From Cheilinus undulatus (Eukaryota > Chordata > Actinopteri > Labriformes > Labridae): 64,000 bases of DNA. Position numbers and translations under genes: made by a program. This document shows positions 25,241 through 37,964 of the stretch, in pieces (positions within the stretch are counted from its first letter, which is position 1; each line of letters begins with the position of its first letter). Under the pieces are notes generated by a model that saw only the letters and a program-made list of their open reading frames with translations, had not been told where the DNA came from and made no database searches. The stretch covers positions 19,202,329-19,266,328 of the forward strand of contig NC_054877.1 in the NCBI RefSeq assembly GCF_018320785.1, written 5' to 3'.

Positions 25241-26296
25241 GGAAAAGCTTTTTCCTGCAAGCAGATTGTGTACTCTGCTTAATCCAACATTTTGTGAAAG
25301 TTAGGGATCTAAAATTTAAATCACCGAAAATGATCAGTGTCTCCTTTGGTCCAAATATTGGAAATTACTCCCATCATAACTTACTAATAAGTATTATTGC
25401 CATATAAGTGGTATTGCCAATATTGATCAATCACTACTTGAAATATTAAACACAAGTGCATCTCAGGGCGAGGTTTATGGCATGTTTCATTAAAAGACAC
25501 CACCAAAAAGAAGTGCTGAGGAATACAGAGATTAATGTATCAATATGCCAAAGCCAGAGGTACCTTCAGTCAGTCATACTTCACGCAGTTACCCTAATGG
25601 TGGATATAAGTCTTTCAAGTCCCAGTTTTCAAGCAGCAGAAAGACTTCGCTTTAGAGTTTTGCATATTTTGCTAAAATCTTGGAGGAAATGACTGTGGCT
25701 CATGTCAGAAGATCTGCAAAAGGAATGTGTTAATGTAACATTTCTGAATGTGCTGCATACACACAGCTAGAGATCTACCAACATCTGGTCAAAGGGCATA
25801 ATTTTGAAGGGCTGATGAGTGGGTGAGATTAAGAAGCTGTCTGGAAAAGTTGGATCTGAGACCCAGACACAGGAGGAAATCAGCAGGCTCATTTCCAGGC
25901 TGATTTCTTTGGTTTCGGACCAAAGTTATCATGTGCTGTTTTTGCTGAGTTGAAGAGGGAAGGTACACTAAGAGGCTGATAAGGTTGCAAAGTTATTCGA
26001 CTGGGCCGGAACACCCAGGATGCTGTGAGTTTTCTTTTCCCCTGTACCTCACGACTGTTATAACAGAGAAATAAAAATAAAAGCTGCAGCCAAAAATAAG
26101 TTCCTGGGAAAACGAGGTGTGGTCACCTTTTAACATCAGAGATTATTGTGGGAGGACTACAGCCAAGCTAAGCATTATTTAAAGCAAATGTTCTTTATGC
26201 AATAATTGAGGCGTTGACATCATTTATGTGTCATAAAGGACAGAAGATGGTCCTTAAAGTTCACAGCCTGAAATCAAGAAAACATTTGTTACTTAC
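25241..26296. other. colec12: colec12 intron 2, 5' part
   Basis: No repeat or exon recognised between the AGCT-rich copy 1 and exon 2. Confidence 0.4.
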
Positions 26297-26347
26297 CAAA
26301 CCTCTTATAGCCAAAGGACTGCACCTCCTCCTCATCAGCAAAGTCGT
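26297..26347 (-). CDS. colec12: colec12 exon 2
   Basis: 51-bp exon encoding DDFADEEEVQSFGYKRF plus split Gly. Flanked by minus-strand CCTTTCAG acceptor and GTAAGTAA donor. The short peptide matches the cytoplasmic N-terminus of COLEC12 closely enough to be diagnostic. Confidence 0.87.
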
Positions 26348-29300
26348 CTGAAAGGAGAACACAAAAATAAAGAAATTACTGGTCAAATAAAGATGTAATG
26401 AGCCATGAAAACAGGCATAATGTGGCCAACAAATAGACAAATAGACTCAGGCACTACTCTAATGGTTGCATAGTCATCTGGATAAATACTGCCCCCCAAA
26501 AAATAAGGCAAGTTCCCTTTTAAAACTGTTTTCCATGTCTCTCAAGATCTCATGAATAAACAGAGCTTGCTCTGCAGTCAATGGCTACTGCAGACTCTGA
26601 CATGCCATTTAAAGGTACATTATGTACAGTTTCTCCAGCTGAGAAGTCAACATAAATGGATTTAGCAAAAAGGGCTTGCGTGTGTATAGCACTTTTCTAG
26701 TTAGTCTACTCAAAGCAGTTTTTATGACACGGGTCATACTTAACCATTCACACCCACTCATTCCCAGTCATATGCATGAACATTCACATGCCACTGATGA
26801 AGCACTGGGGACAAGAGTCGTGCCCACCAATATGTGACTGCAGGAGCTGTGGATCAAACGTAGCGCTTATGGTTGAGAGACAACTGACTTGTCCTGATCA
26901 ACAGTCTTCCCATTGAAAAAGCACTACTCCTATGTTATACAGAATATGCTTTTAGTCAAAATCTAATTATCTGTAATATTTCCAACAGTTTGCTTTAGAA
27001 ACAAGGATGTTAGCCACAACTGCACAGGCAGAAACTGCCACTAGAAGCTGCCGTTCTGTTGCTGTATCTCATGCATGTTTTGTGCTGCTTACTGGTGATG
27101 GACCTTGAATATTCCTCCCCTCATCCCTGATCTCCTGACCACAGTAATAGTGTGGCTACACTACACATTTCCAAGTAAGGTAGAAACAGGCTGCCCAGTT
27201 CAGCCCACTCTGATATTCTTATTATTTTGAATTGAGGCATCTAATCAACAAAAACAGTCTGGCTGCAGATGTAGATATCAGATGTCCCCTCTCACAGACC
27301 ACTACTGTGAGACATCAACTCTGTCAGAACGGAGGTGCTGTAATTTCACAGTCCAGTTTTAGATTTAATTTAAAATAAACTTTTATTCATAAACAAAAAC
27401 TAGCAGTTACATATTTGAAATAACCACAATTTTAACATTACAGACTAAGCAATATTTCATAAATGAAACAGAAAAAGGTCAGAGGTCTAACCCTGGGGTA
27501 AATTATGTATAGACCTGTTTTAGAATTAGATACGCAAGCAGTGGCCTGCTTTAGTTTCGTAAGCTTTAGCTAAAGCTAACAAAGCTACACTAGCTTTGTT
27601 AGCCAATGTAGCTAAATTAACTTTAATGAGCTCTAGCAAATGTAGCTAAAGGTAATGTTTCTATGTAAGCTATGTAGTTTTTGTAGCAGTGTAAGATGTG
27701 TTTGCTATGTTTGCTACATGAGCTATTTTAGCTACATAGCTACATTAACTACATAGCTTACACAGCTAAGCAAGCCACAGGAGCTGAGTTTGCTTCATTA
27801 GAATGTTTTCTTGGAAGATATTTGAAATCAGGGTTTTCAGCACAGGTTTTTTACTTTGACTTTTGGTGTCCTAACCCTTACCCTAACCCTTAATTCAATT
27901 ATTTAGAAAGTTTTAGTGTGTATTTTCATTCTGACAGTGTGAAGCCAGAGCCCTCACATAAACTGCACTCCATAAGGTATACTGATTAAACAAGAAACTA
28001 TATTTTTTTTTTGTTTATTTCAGATGAATTTCCTGTGATGAGGGTGAAAATCTGTTAAAATGGCCTTGGTCAACACTCCAAGCGACCCCAGAATGCTTTA
28101 AATCACAAGGTGGACATTGAACACTGGCTGTGGACCTTCCACACATTCAGCTGTTCTAGAGACCCACCCTGCTAAACTAAGAGTAGTTCAAGGTGACAAA
28201 AAGGATCTAAAGAAGTATGCAACATTGCAGGTTTGTCTGAGCCAGTTCAAGGTTTCTAAGGAGCTGGTGGGCAAGTAAGTGCAGGTCCTTGATGGAGGAC
28301 CACCACTGCCACAGAAGAGGGGCGCTGCAGACCTATCATGATCAGAAGAGCCTCTGCTTCGAGGTCCCTGTCGGAGTGGACACCGATGAGCAGGAACCAT
28401 GGAACACTGGGAAGAGCCGACAATGAGTTATTTTTATCAATGAAAAAATCATTACCATCAGAGATCTGCTTACAGCTTGAACGAGGTAGGACACTTTTGA
28501 CAGCTTTTCTCCATCATTATGTGAACTTTAACCAATTAAAACATTGGTTTACTGTTTAGTAAAGGCACCTTATGCAGTGTACATTGAAAAGAATCCTTCA
28601 TTCAAAACGAGATGTAAGTAACAGAAGTGGGCCACACTGTCCAGCACATCTCTACTTGTCATGGTTTGTTATTTTTTTGATTGAGAGCCCCTTGATGGCG
28701 GAATTTGCATACTTAAAGCTTTAGTGAAAAGCAGATAAATGGATGCGGAGCTTGTTTGTTTTCTCGTTATTGCTTTGTAAGTGTGCACAACCACAATAAT
28801 CCAGAGCTTGTTTCAACCTCAGTTTCACAGTTCACTGCAGCTACTGTGTGCAGAGCTTCTTATCAAATACAAACATACTCTAGCCGAGCTCTTAGAAGTA
28901 AACCATCTTCTCCTTACACTTTACCAGATAGCTCCCACCTTGTCTTACCTGTCAAGCCTAGGGTGCAATCTCCTCTCCATCAGTTCTTCTTCCTTTTGCC
29001 AAGTATTTTTTTATTTCTCATGACCCCTGATTTCCCCAGGTGAAAACAGAGAACAGAGAGAACTGCACACACAAAATCCCTTCAGGAAAATAAATCTACC
29101 AATAAATAAAGGCCAAAATCAATAAGGTATGATTACATGAAAGAAATGCATCAAAGAAAAATATCTCCTTAAAGGGAAAACAGGAACATTAAGAGGACCT
29201 TCCGTGATGAATTGTCTGTTTCTTGCAGGGCTTAACTGGTTGTCTGGTCATGTTCAAAAAGACAGTTCCCGGGGCTAAAGTGAAGGAATTCACAGACTTT

Positions 29301-32300
29301 TAGCAGACCTCTCTCGACTAGGGAGCAAAATGAGATTAAATGTGACAAGAACAGTCTAAACTGTTGTAAAACATATGAAACCACATCTTACTTAAGGAAT
29401 TCATCTTTCCCAATACCCCCAATACTCAGTTTCCTGTTTGTGTAACTGAGCAACATGCTTGTGTTCCATCACAATGGAAAGGTTACGGTAAGTGTGTTTG
29501 GCTTTTCAAGAGCAATTTCGGGAAAGTGGAGTTCATCACACTTTCCCCTGAAAGGTTAAAAAGTAAGAAGATTCCGATGTAGAAAAGTGGGTCAAGCTTG
29601 GTGCTCTGGGGACACAGGGGTGCATTTTGTTGCATATGGGGTCTTGGTACTCAAGAGGGATTGGTCAGATCAAGAGAAAAGATTATAGCAAGCTGCTTGT
29701 TTTTGTATTTTGGTAAACAATATCCCAACATATTGTGCTACATTGGCAAAGACTTGAATGGAAATCACTTTTTATCACTTTTAAGATATGGTATTCAAAT
29801 ATTCCCACTGTTCATCTACCCTGGCATTCAAAAAATGACTGTATAGAAATCATATATTACAGGTCATGTGAAGACATGTTTTAATTCCAGTCTTAAACAG
29901 TTAAATATGTTTATTCTGTACAAAATTCCAGAGAATGTATATGCATATGAATATTAACAGTATCTAGAACACTGACAGTGTTTGAATTGTGTTGACATTT
30001 GTGCAAAATTTACCTCAAAATGCCACAGACTTGAATAAACCTTTTAACAATTTCACACAAAAGTCTTTTAACACACATCTTTTGACACACTGAAATAGCT
30101 TTCATGAGCAAATACCTTGTACTGATGTAGGCTTTAAAGTTCCAGGAAAAACAAGGGAGCTTTTGACTCAGAAATGAAGTTTTTCCATTGTTCTTGTGGT
30201 TTATCTATCCTCGCCAATCAGGCAAACGGAAAACAAAGACATCTTGGTCCCTGCTGCCTCTGTGTTTCTACTTAAAAAATTATGACAGATTATACAGGTG
30301 CATGCTGGTCCTATAGAAGCTTTGGTAACTTAAATGCCAGTGTTGTATAAGGTGGACATTTATACATGCAGTGTATTCAGAAAGTATTCAGACACCATTC
30401 ATTTTTTTCAGTTTTATGTTGCAGTCTGATGCTACAGTCGAAAATAGGTTTTTATTCTCATTCATCTTCATTCAGTACCCCATCATGTCAGAGTGAAAAC
30501 AGCCAGGAGGTCAAAGGAACCACATGCAGAGCTCAGAGACAGATTTGTTGTAAGCACAGATATGGGGAAGGCTACAAAAAAGTTTTGCTGTACTGAATGT
30601 TCCTGAGAGCACAGTGGCTCTCATAATTCTCAATGGAAGAAGTCTGGCACAACCTGTCTGGCACAAGGTGGTTGCTGGGCAAAGCTGAGCGATCGTGGGA
30701 GAAGGGCCTCAGTAAGAGAGGCAACCGAGAACTCTGACTGAGCTCCGGAGATACTGTGTGAAGATGGGACAAAGTTCCACATGGAAAACCATCACCGCAG
30801 CACTCCTCCTATCTGGGAAAGCAGGCTTTCATGTGCTCTGTACTAAGGAGATGCTTCCGTCCAACAACTCTGCCATAAAGCCCACACAGGATCTCTGAAG
30901 CTCAGTCAGACTGACTATCGGGTTCTTGGTCACCTCTAAGGCCATTCTCCTCGATTACTCACTTTGGCCGGGCAACCAGCTCTTGGAAAAGTTTAGGTCA
31001 TGCCAAATTTCTTCCATTTGGGAATCACAGAGGCCACTGTGCTTCTGGGGCCTTGCTCTGCAGGCAGTTTCTTTGTCCTCGTGGCTTGGTTTTTGCTCTG
31101 ATATTCATTGTTAGCTGTGAGGTGTGTGCCATCCAAATCATCCAGTGCAGTCACCTTAAATTACCTTAGGCGGACTTCAATCAAGGTGTAGAAACATCTC
31201 AGTGACAATCAAATGGGAGGATTCTGAGCTAAATTTTGAGTTTTTTTGAAAGGGTCTGAATACTAATGTCAAAGTGATATTTTATTTTTTTTATCTTTTA
31301 TCTACTCTGCTTTTCTTTAAATTCTGTTTTCACTTTACCGTGATGGGTACTGAATGTAGATCGATGAGAATAAATGTTTTTTTTTTTTTTTAAGATTTAT
31401 TTTTTGGCATTTTTGTACCTTTATTTTATAGATGAGGACAGTGGATAGAGTGAGAAACAGGGACAAAGGCGGGGAGAGACATGCGGTAAAGGGCCTTGGG
31501 CCGGATTCAAGCCCAGGCCGTCCGCGTACATGGGACATGCCTTTAACCACTGGGCCACCTGCGCCCCATAAAAATGGTTTTTACCTTTTTTTTTGACTGT
31601 AGCATCAGGTTGCAACATATCAAAACTGAAGAAAAGAACAGGGTCTGAATATGTTTTGAATCCACTGCATATTTTATTATGTTGTTTTTCCCTTGATTTT
31701 CTTGGTTTTATTTTTTTCCTCTTTTTTTTCTTTACATCTTGACCTCTAGCTGTCATCATCTCAATAAACAATGCTGGGTTTGTCATGATATTAATCTAAT
31801 TTAAAGATCTCAAGTCACTATTGAAAAAACGTTTATTCTGAGATAGAAAAGTTTCAGATCTTTCTCTTTATCACAGGAAAACGGAGTAAAATTAAAGGCA
31901 TGCCCTCTTAAGGCTTCCGTAGTAATGAAAAACAAACACTGAGACGCTCTAATTTTTTTCACCCACTCCAGCCCCCTGGGAACAAAACATCATGGTGTAA
32001 TGTTAAGTCTAACTCCCTCAAAGTGCAGTCAAGCTTTGAAGTAATAACCGGAAGTGGTTAACTTACTAGTCACATCATCGGCTTATTTACTGTGAGCAGT
32101 TTACATCTATGCCCACAATGGAGAGCATTGTGTTATTGTTCTACAATGTACCACAAGGTGGCAGGAGTCTGGTAGTTATTATATAATATTATTAAGACTT
32201 CCTGTTCTGATTCATGAAGTGTCTGAGTGACGTGCCCTATTCAAATTTATTTAGCACGGTCCTACACACAAGAGGTTAAAGCTTTATGTAAATCAAGACC

Positions 32301-32860
32301 TAATATCCACTGACCACAATGACTCATTTTTTCTTGGTCTATTTTAGTCCATGTAAAGTGTGAGCGCGCGCCTCAGTGAGGGTGCGCGTGCGGAGTTTAA
32401 CCACAATAAAGCGAGTTTAGTCTGACTCCGTGATTCCCTGAGGGATTTTGATTTATTAAGTGCGTGGCAAAATGTTGAACCGACTCTAGTGGCAAGAAAA
32501 AAACCCTGTAAAACTTTATATTTAAGTGATTACAAAAGCCTTCCTGGTGAAGTTATCACAGTGTTTGTGTGACACTGATGTCAATAGTTGTGTAAGTGGA
32601 GCCTGTGTTTGATGTGCAGCAGCAGCCAGATGCAAAAAATCCAAAACAGAGTCCTTTAATTGAATCCAGATGTCAGACGTAGTGAGTTGTAGCCCACGCA
32701 TTCCTCACGTCTCACACAGAAAGAGGAACAAAAGTGACAAAGAAAGTGCAGGAGGAGTGTTGTAGCAGAAAAACTTCAATCAAAAAATTCTCACTGGCAT
32801 TGCAATGTGCATTTTAGCTCATTTTTAACTTATTAATGACTGAATGAGCCTACCTTTCAT
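26297..32860 (-). CDS. colec12: collectin-12 / scavenger receptor CL-P1 (colec12), 5' end only
   Basis: Type II membrane scavenger receptor with coiled-coil, collagen-like and C-type lectin domains in the family. Only the first 20 or so cytoplasmic residues are in the window. Exon 1 coding part (32854-32860) is ATG AAA G and exon 2 (26297-26347) continues to give MKDDFADEEEVQSFGYKRFG. This is nearly identical to the N-terminus of vertebrate COLEC12, including the acidic stretch and the YKRF endocytosis-type motif. Splice sites are good (GTAGGC donor, TTTCAG acceptor, GTAAGT donor). The next exon (transmembrane segment) was not found in 1-26,296, so the gene continues to the left beyond the window. 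Intron 1 is 6.5 kb and full of repeats. Confidence 0.85.
26676..26925. repeat. dispersed teleost repeat fragment
   Basis: TATAGCACTTTTCTAGTTAG, CTACTCAAAGCAGTTTTTAT, CATTCACACCCACTCATTC, then GACTGCAGGAGCTGTGGATC; common fish repeat. Related tail at 43262-43395. Confidence 0.55.
27245..27815. repeat. AGCT-rich dispersed repeat, copy 2 (colec12 intron 1)
   Basis: Same order of blocks as copy 1: ACAGTCTGGCTGCAGATG, TTCATAAACAAAAACTAGCA, AAATTATGTATAGACCTG, AGCTTTAGCTAAAGCTAACA, ending ATTAGAATGTTTTCTTGG. Short CCCTAA-like repeats follow at 27871-27895. Confidence 0.7.
27896..30362. other. colec12: colec12 intron 1, middle part
   Basis: Includes a GC-richer segment at about 28050-28420 with no clear identity. 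No other feature recognised. Confidence 0.4.
30363..31671. mobile_element. Tc1-like foldback element with a nested SINE, colec12 intron 1
   Basis: Termini are an inverted pair: GCAGTGTATTCAGAAAGTATT at the left and AATATGTTTTGAATCCACTGC at the right, typical of a teleost Tc1-like family. Inside, two transposase-derived fragments lie head to head. About 30508-30765 reads in transposase sense on the plus strand (GGGAGAAGGGCCTCAGTAAG). About 30880-31090 carries the same region antisense (ATTCTCCTCGATTACTCAC). The element is thus a defective foldback. A SINE at 31377-31567 interrupts the right terminal part. Confidence 0.75.
31377..31567 (-). mobile_element. tRNA-derived SINE nested in the Tc1-like element
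   Basis: On the minus strand: GGGGCGCAGGTGGCCCAGTGG head (A box), TTGAATCC B box region, body CTTTACCGCATGTCTCTCCC, and an A-rich tail. Flanking AATAAATGTTTTT and ATAAAAATGGTTTTT look like a diverged target duplication. Confidence 0.82.
31672..32853. other. colec12: colec12 intron 1, 5' part
   Basis: CpG cluster at 32360-32395 (GAGCGCGCGCCTCAG, GTGCGCGTGCGGAG); nothing else recognised. Confidence 0.4.
32854..32860 (-). CDS. colec12: colec12 exon 1, coding part (ATGAAAG)
   Basis: Seven coding bases before a GTAGGC donor; they supply Met-Lys and the first base of Asp, which exon 2 completes in frame. Upstream minus-strand sequence is the presumed 5' UTR. The start is set by agreement with the family N-terminus. 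Confidence 0.72.
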
Positions 32861-33400
32861 TGTGGTGTTCAGGACTCTACCGCTGTTGTTTGAAGTCACA
32901 TCCACAGCATCGCTTTGGTATCAGCCCAACACTTTGGCTTTGCAGGTTCCCCCAAAATCCACTTCTTCAATGAAGCTGCAAAAAACTCAAATCTCCATCC
33001 GCGAGTCTGTAAACTGAGGACGAACTCCTACAGTGCAGGTAACTTGAGTGAAACACCTCAGCTGCTGCAGCAAAACAGGAATAAAGTTTGCTGCATGAGT
33101 TGAATGCAAGTGGGTGTTTAAAGAGCAGGAGAAAAAAAACTTTCTTCTTCTTTATCTGGCAGTGAGGAGAGATGCAGAGGTGGGGGTTTATCCTAGTCCA
33201 GCTCAGCACTCCCGTTGTACCCGCAGCCGCAACCAGAGAAACTCCAAAAGTGAAGGAATCCAAACGTGAGAGGAAGTGGTGCGCCCGCGGGGCTGCAAGG
33301 AGAAACCACGTGTTCCCACATCTGTGCGCACCGTCTGCACTCCTGGCTGCTCACTGTGTGTGTATGTGGGCTATGTATGGACTTGTATAGAGTGGCTCTG
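32861..33400 (-). promoter_or_regulatory. colec12: colec12 5' UTR and promoter region (approximate)
   Basis: Sequence upstream of the colec12 ATG on the minus strand. A GC-rich block with CpGs lies at about 33270-33300 next to an AGGAAGTG (ETS-type) motif. A second CpG cluster lies just inside intron 1 at 32360-32395. No clear TATA box; the start site is not determinable from sequence. Confidence 0.35.
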
Positions 33401-33937
33401 TATGGCAGTGTGAGAGTTTCAGCAACTTGTGGAGCTTGTGTGGATGTGCATTTCAAAAAGTAGGTTTGAACAGTCACGCTACATGCCATTTTCCCTTAGA
33501 TCAAATCCAGCATCTTTATAAATATGATTTATGATCTCTCTGTATTTACTAAAGCTTTGGTTTTTTATACTCTGATTTGCTTTGATGCTTCAAAAAATTG
33601 ATAACTAAAAACAAATAAAATGCGATGTTTTCAAATGTTTCTGTTAATCAAAAACTAGTAATCTAAAACTATACTGTGATGATATATAAGTTACATTTGC
33701 AGGCAATTCCCTAAAGTGAAAAAAAAAAAACCTTTAAGCATGCACACAATTCCTGCATGTATTTCAATCTTTGAGGAAGCAACAAAATTTTAAGTTAAAT
33801 GAACAAACTTGAAGGCAAACAGTTGCCTGCTTATGTAACCACGAGGGATGAGATGTTAGAATTACATAAATGAAGTTCTACCTATAGCAGGAGTATAAAA
33901 GTCCAAATATACTTTTAGACAGTGAAGTAGTGCAGGG

Positions 33938-34372
33938 TAGTGCGTTCAGAAAGTATTCAAACCCCCATCATTTTTTTCATTTTCTATTGCAGCCGAATGC
34001 TACAGTAAAAAAAATAATTTGTCTCTCATTAATATACACTCAGCACCCTATTATGAGCTCTGCAGGCATTGAGGCCTTCTATAGAGGTGTGTGCCTTTCC
34101 AAATCATGGCCAATCGATTAATTTAACCACAGGTGTAAAAATATCCTCATCGTTGAGAAAGAAGGGAAGCACCTGAACACTTCATTGTGATATTTCTGGT
34201 TTATATTTTTGACAAATTTGAAAAAAAAGTCTAAAATTCTGTTTAGTCATCATGAAGTACTTAGTGTAGATTAATGATAAAAATGTTTCTATGTAGCATC
34301 AGGCTGCAACATGAGAAAAATGAAAAAAAGGAAGGAGGGCTGAATGCTCTCTGAATGCACTGCATGTTGCTA
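33938..34372. mobile_element. MITE-like deletion derivative of the Tc1-like family
   Basis: About 435 bp bounded by GTGCGTTCAGAAAGTATTCA and TCTCTGAATGCACTGCATG (inverted). It keeps only terminal sequence and the segment GTGTGTGCCTTTCCAAATCA; the transposase is deleted. It lies between colec12 and clul1. Confidence 0.8.
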
Positions 34373-37300
34373 ACTTATATTGTTGCAGTTTAAGGAGAAC
34401 CTATAAAAATGTCTATACAAAAAGAAGAGCAGAGAACCACACTGGAAGCTTTTCTTGATGTTGAAGACATTTTTACTCTCCTCCTGACCAGCTTTGATTG
34501 AGTTTGATTCAGCAACTGGCTCCTCTAAAAGTTAACAACAATAACCGCTGCTTGTTGAGCTTGCACTTTGTGGTTCACTCCCTTAAGCGACGCATGCATA
34601 CTATGTTGTCTGTTTTGCTGCTCTGATTGGTCAGTAATGAATGTGACAGATTGTAAGTTTGGCCAGTCCCATTGTTTTTTTAAGGTTCTGCCCCTCCCAT
34701 ACTCAAATTATTATTACTGACACTTTTTAGTGTCTATATGGTGTGTTGATTTGACTCTGGAGAGTTTGTACCATAACAATATTTAAGTGTCATTAACCAC
34801 TCTTTTTGAGTTAAAGATTTACTTTTCTTAATACAATGTGACTTTAGCTCAACACTTCTTTATAGTGTTAGAGATTTACTCGTTCAGTGTATTATTTTCA
34901 TCTACTAAAGAGTTATGTTACATGAGCAATGCAAGTGTAAATACTTGTGTAATGAATTTCTAAAAATAGGAAATATTCCTAAAGTGAAGATTTTAGACAA
35001 TGTGCTAGTTCCTTTCACTTTGAGTGTAAACTTCAAGTTATTACAATTAAAATTGGTGACACGATGTAATGTACTTTTCATAATTATTTAAGAGTAACAC
35101 TTTGTATTGGACACCTGGAGCAGAGTCAAGTGTTTGTTTGTTTTTTTTGTTTTTTTTTTTTTGTTTGTTTGTTTTGTATGGAGCTAGAAGACAACTGCCA
35201 AATTGGAAAACATTCTTTCATGAGAATCAGTTCACCAACCTTTCTTGTAGAACTCCTTGCCACAGGCAGCAAGTAGGAAACTCAGTGGAAAGCTTCACCC
35301 ATGGTGCAGAAGTGTCTAACATCAAAAACAACAATAATCCACCAGAAACAAGAGCAGAGGAATCCCAGTGGTACTCGCTGCACAACAGGCAGTAGGGTTA
35401 AAGTCAAATGCAGATGTTAAATTGCCAGATCCAACACTGAACTGATGGCAAATCATGACATGATCTGACTTTAGATCCTGACATTCTGCTGACGTCACAC
35501 AGGGATGTTAAAATGAGAGATCACAGATTATCTGCTGAATGTTTACAGAGCTCACCAGCTTGCTTTTCACAGTGTACTTGTGCTGTTTCAGCACAACAGG
35601 TAGTGTAGCACAGGGATAATCAGAGTGTTTTCTCAGAAAACAGCTGTTTTCCAAGGAGTGACGAAAGAGTAGTGGAACTGAACCAACAACAGAGAGGAGA
35701 GGATTTTGCTTGTGAAACTAAAACAACAAGCTGAGAGATGCCAAAATGCTCTTGAGAGGAGCAGTAGACTGATGCTTCTCTGAGAGAGAGCTAATGAAAG
35801 CATTCATTTTACTCTATTTTTTAACCCTGTTCTTATTTGAAAAAAATCAGGTGTAAAAAGAGGAATCCTTGAATGTTGCTAAAGACAGTCCTAAGTCTAA
35901 GTCTAACATGTGCAGTTCTTTAAACATTATGTCAAATAAAGTTTGCTTTCACAAGTCTTGCATGCTCATTTTTCTATTTAAGACTGTGGAAAAATGTGCT
36001 ACACATTCCCCTTGAGCTTTCTTCAGGCATTAATCTATATAAAAAAAACAACAACAACTAAATTTTCACCAATTATGTGCCTTTTAAGAGCTTCCAGACA
36101 TTCATGTTCCCACTCTTTCACTGATTCATCCATTACTCTAGGTCTCTTTAAGGCAGGGTTTCCCTGCACCTGTTTATCTCTTCAGTTCAGGACTCCATGC
36201 TTTGATCAGCACCACAAACTTTAACACAAGCCCACACCATGAGTCTATGGACCTGCTGTTACACCTTGAAGGTTATAAATCCATAAAGTGCACTGATGCT
36301 GATCAAAATGGATTATCCTGGAACTATTCCTGAAGTTAGCGATGTGATTTCAATGTCTTCATGTATGAGTGATGGTGTGGCTGAAACCTCAGACCTTTTT
36401 ACTGACAACTGCTTTATGTTGAGGTCAGCCCAGGGAGAACATGGGAAGAGCGTCTCTTCCCGCGGTGTTATAGAAACCAGGTGTCGAAGGTGTCAGCAAG
36501 GCTTCAGAGGGAGCTGGTTTTCATTATTATCCAGTGAGGACCCTTTTTTCTGGGTCACAGCATGCAAAGAGGGCACATTTTTTAGGTAGATGGGGCACTG
36601 GTGAAGAGACAGGGACAGAGGAACCCTTTCAACCCGAGACCCTCGCATTCCACCAGGAGAAGAGATGCTAAACAGCTTCACACTGAGAGGAATGCTTCCT
36701 TTTATTAAAACTACAACAGATCTAAGTCTGGGTGGAGATCTACGGATAGCTGGTGAGACTTCAGCAGCATGTCTCTTCAAAATAAGAGTCTGTGTTCATA
36801 GTCATTTTTACAATTTTCTGGAAAATTTTAGCAAGGCTGACCCCTAAAATCGTCCTGAGTCAGATCACTTCAGAGCAGGAGACTTTTTATCAAGAGGCAG
36901 AGCATGATGTAAGAAAATTGTAACTGAAATGTAAAATAAAGCACTTTTACTACATGCAAGGGGACTGACTAGCCTCCAGATATAAATTACATCAACTCCA
37001 TCACTCACTCAGTCATTTTCGTGACTTTTACCTGCTGCTTCTCAACCAACATCATGAGACAACTGACTGGGTGTGGTAAGAAAAATGCCAGATAAAGCTG
37101 GGGTGAAAAATGTTTCTGTTTGTGCACACACATGCAGCTTATCCCGTTCATTTTGGTTAATTTTCAAAACTTCTTTGTTATTGTGGCATCAAAATAAGTC
37201 TATCTGGTTTGTGGTATCCTTGCAGATCAAGACAGAGCTTGAAATACAACTTTTTCTGATCATGCAGTCTTTTTTTAAGTTCTTCTTATTGGATAATTGC

Positions 37301-37964
37301 AACAAAGTCAACCACAATCCCACACTGACAAGTTGTCCCATCAGTCAAATGCCAGAAACAATGTGGTACAAAGTAGTGGAATGATGCCACTTCACTTCCG
37401 TGCATGTCATGGTGGAGCCTTGTGTAAGTTTGTGTTGCATTAAGGATTACCACTAAGGGATAATTTTAACACTGAAGTTGGCGCCAAAAGGACCTGACCT
37501 ACAACAGCTGAAAGGCATTTTAATTGACTACTCTTCCTGTTATGTTGGTTTTCATAAGCGTTTAGCTTTTTTTTTTTCAAAGTTTAAAGCTCCTGTGTGG
37601 AGATTTAATGTGGTAATGAATCTCACAGAACTAAAACTGATGCCTCTTTATGAGCTCAAAAAGCTAACCAGATAATCAACAACGAGACAGACTGGTCCTA
37701 TATCTCTTATATATGTTCAATGTCATGTTAATGTTTTACTTCTTTCAACAGCAGAGATTCACATTGTGATAATGTTTGACTCTTAAAATGCACAAAGATG
37801 ACAGGGGTCTATTGCTTGACAGGGAATTTCTGCTACCTATCGAAATGTGCTACTTAACATTTCTGCGCATGGGTAAATGATTAGGGTTAGGGCTAGACCC
37901 TACTATTATTTTGTGCTGCAGTTTCATTTTTGGACAAAGCAGCAGAAATTGTCAGTACAATGTT
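34373..37964. other. intergenic region colec12-clul1
   Basis: A diverged inverted piece of the 16.9-kb repeat family at about 34610-34700, and T-rich simple sequence at 35134-35176. No gene recognised. In mammals CETN1 lies between COLEC12 and CLUL1; no centrin-like frame is seen here. Confidence 0.4.

Noticed and set aside
1..26296. Further colec12 exons (transmembrane, coiled coil, collagen, lectin)
   Set aside because: I searched the minus strand for the membrane-segment exon and for Gly-X-Y or long coiled-coil frames and found none; they must lie to the left of the window.
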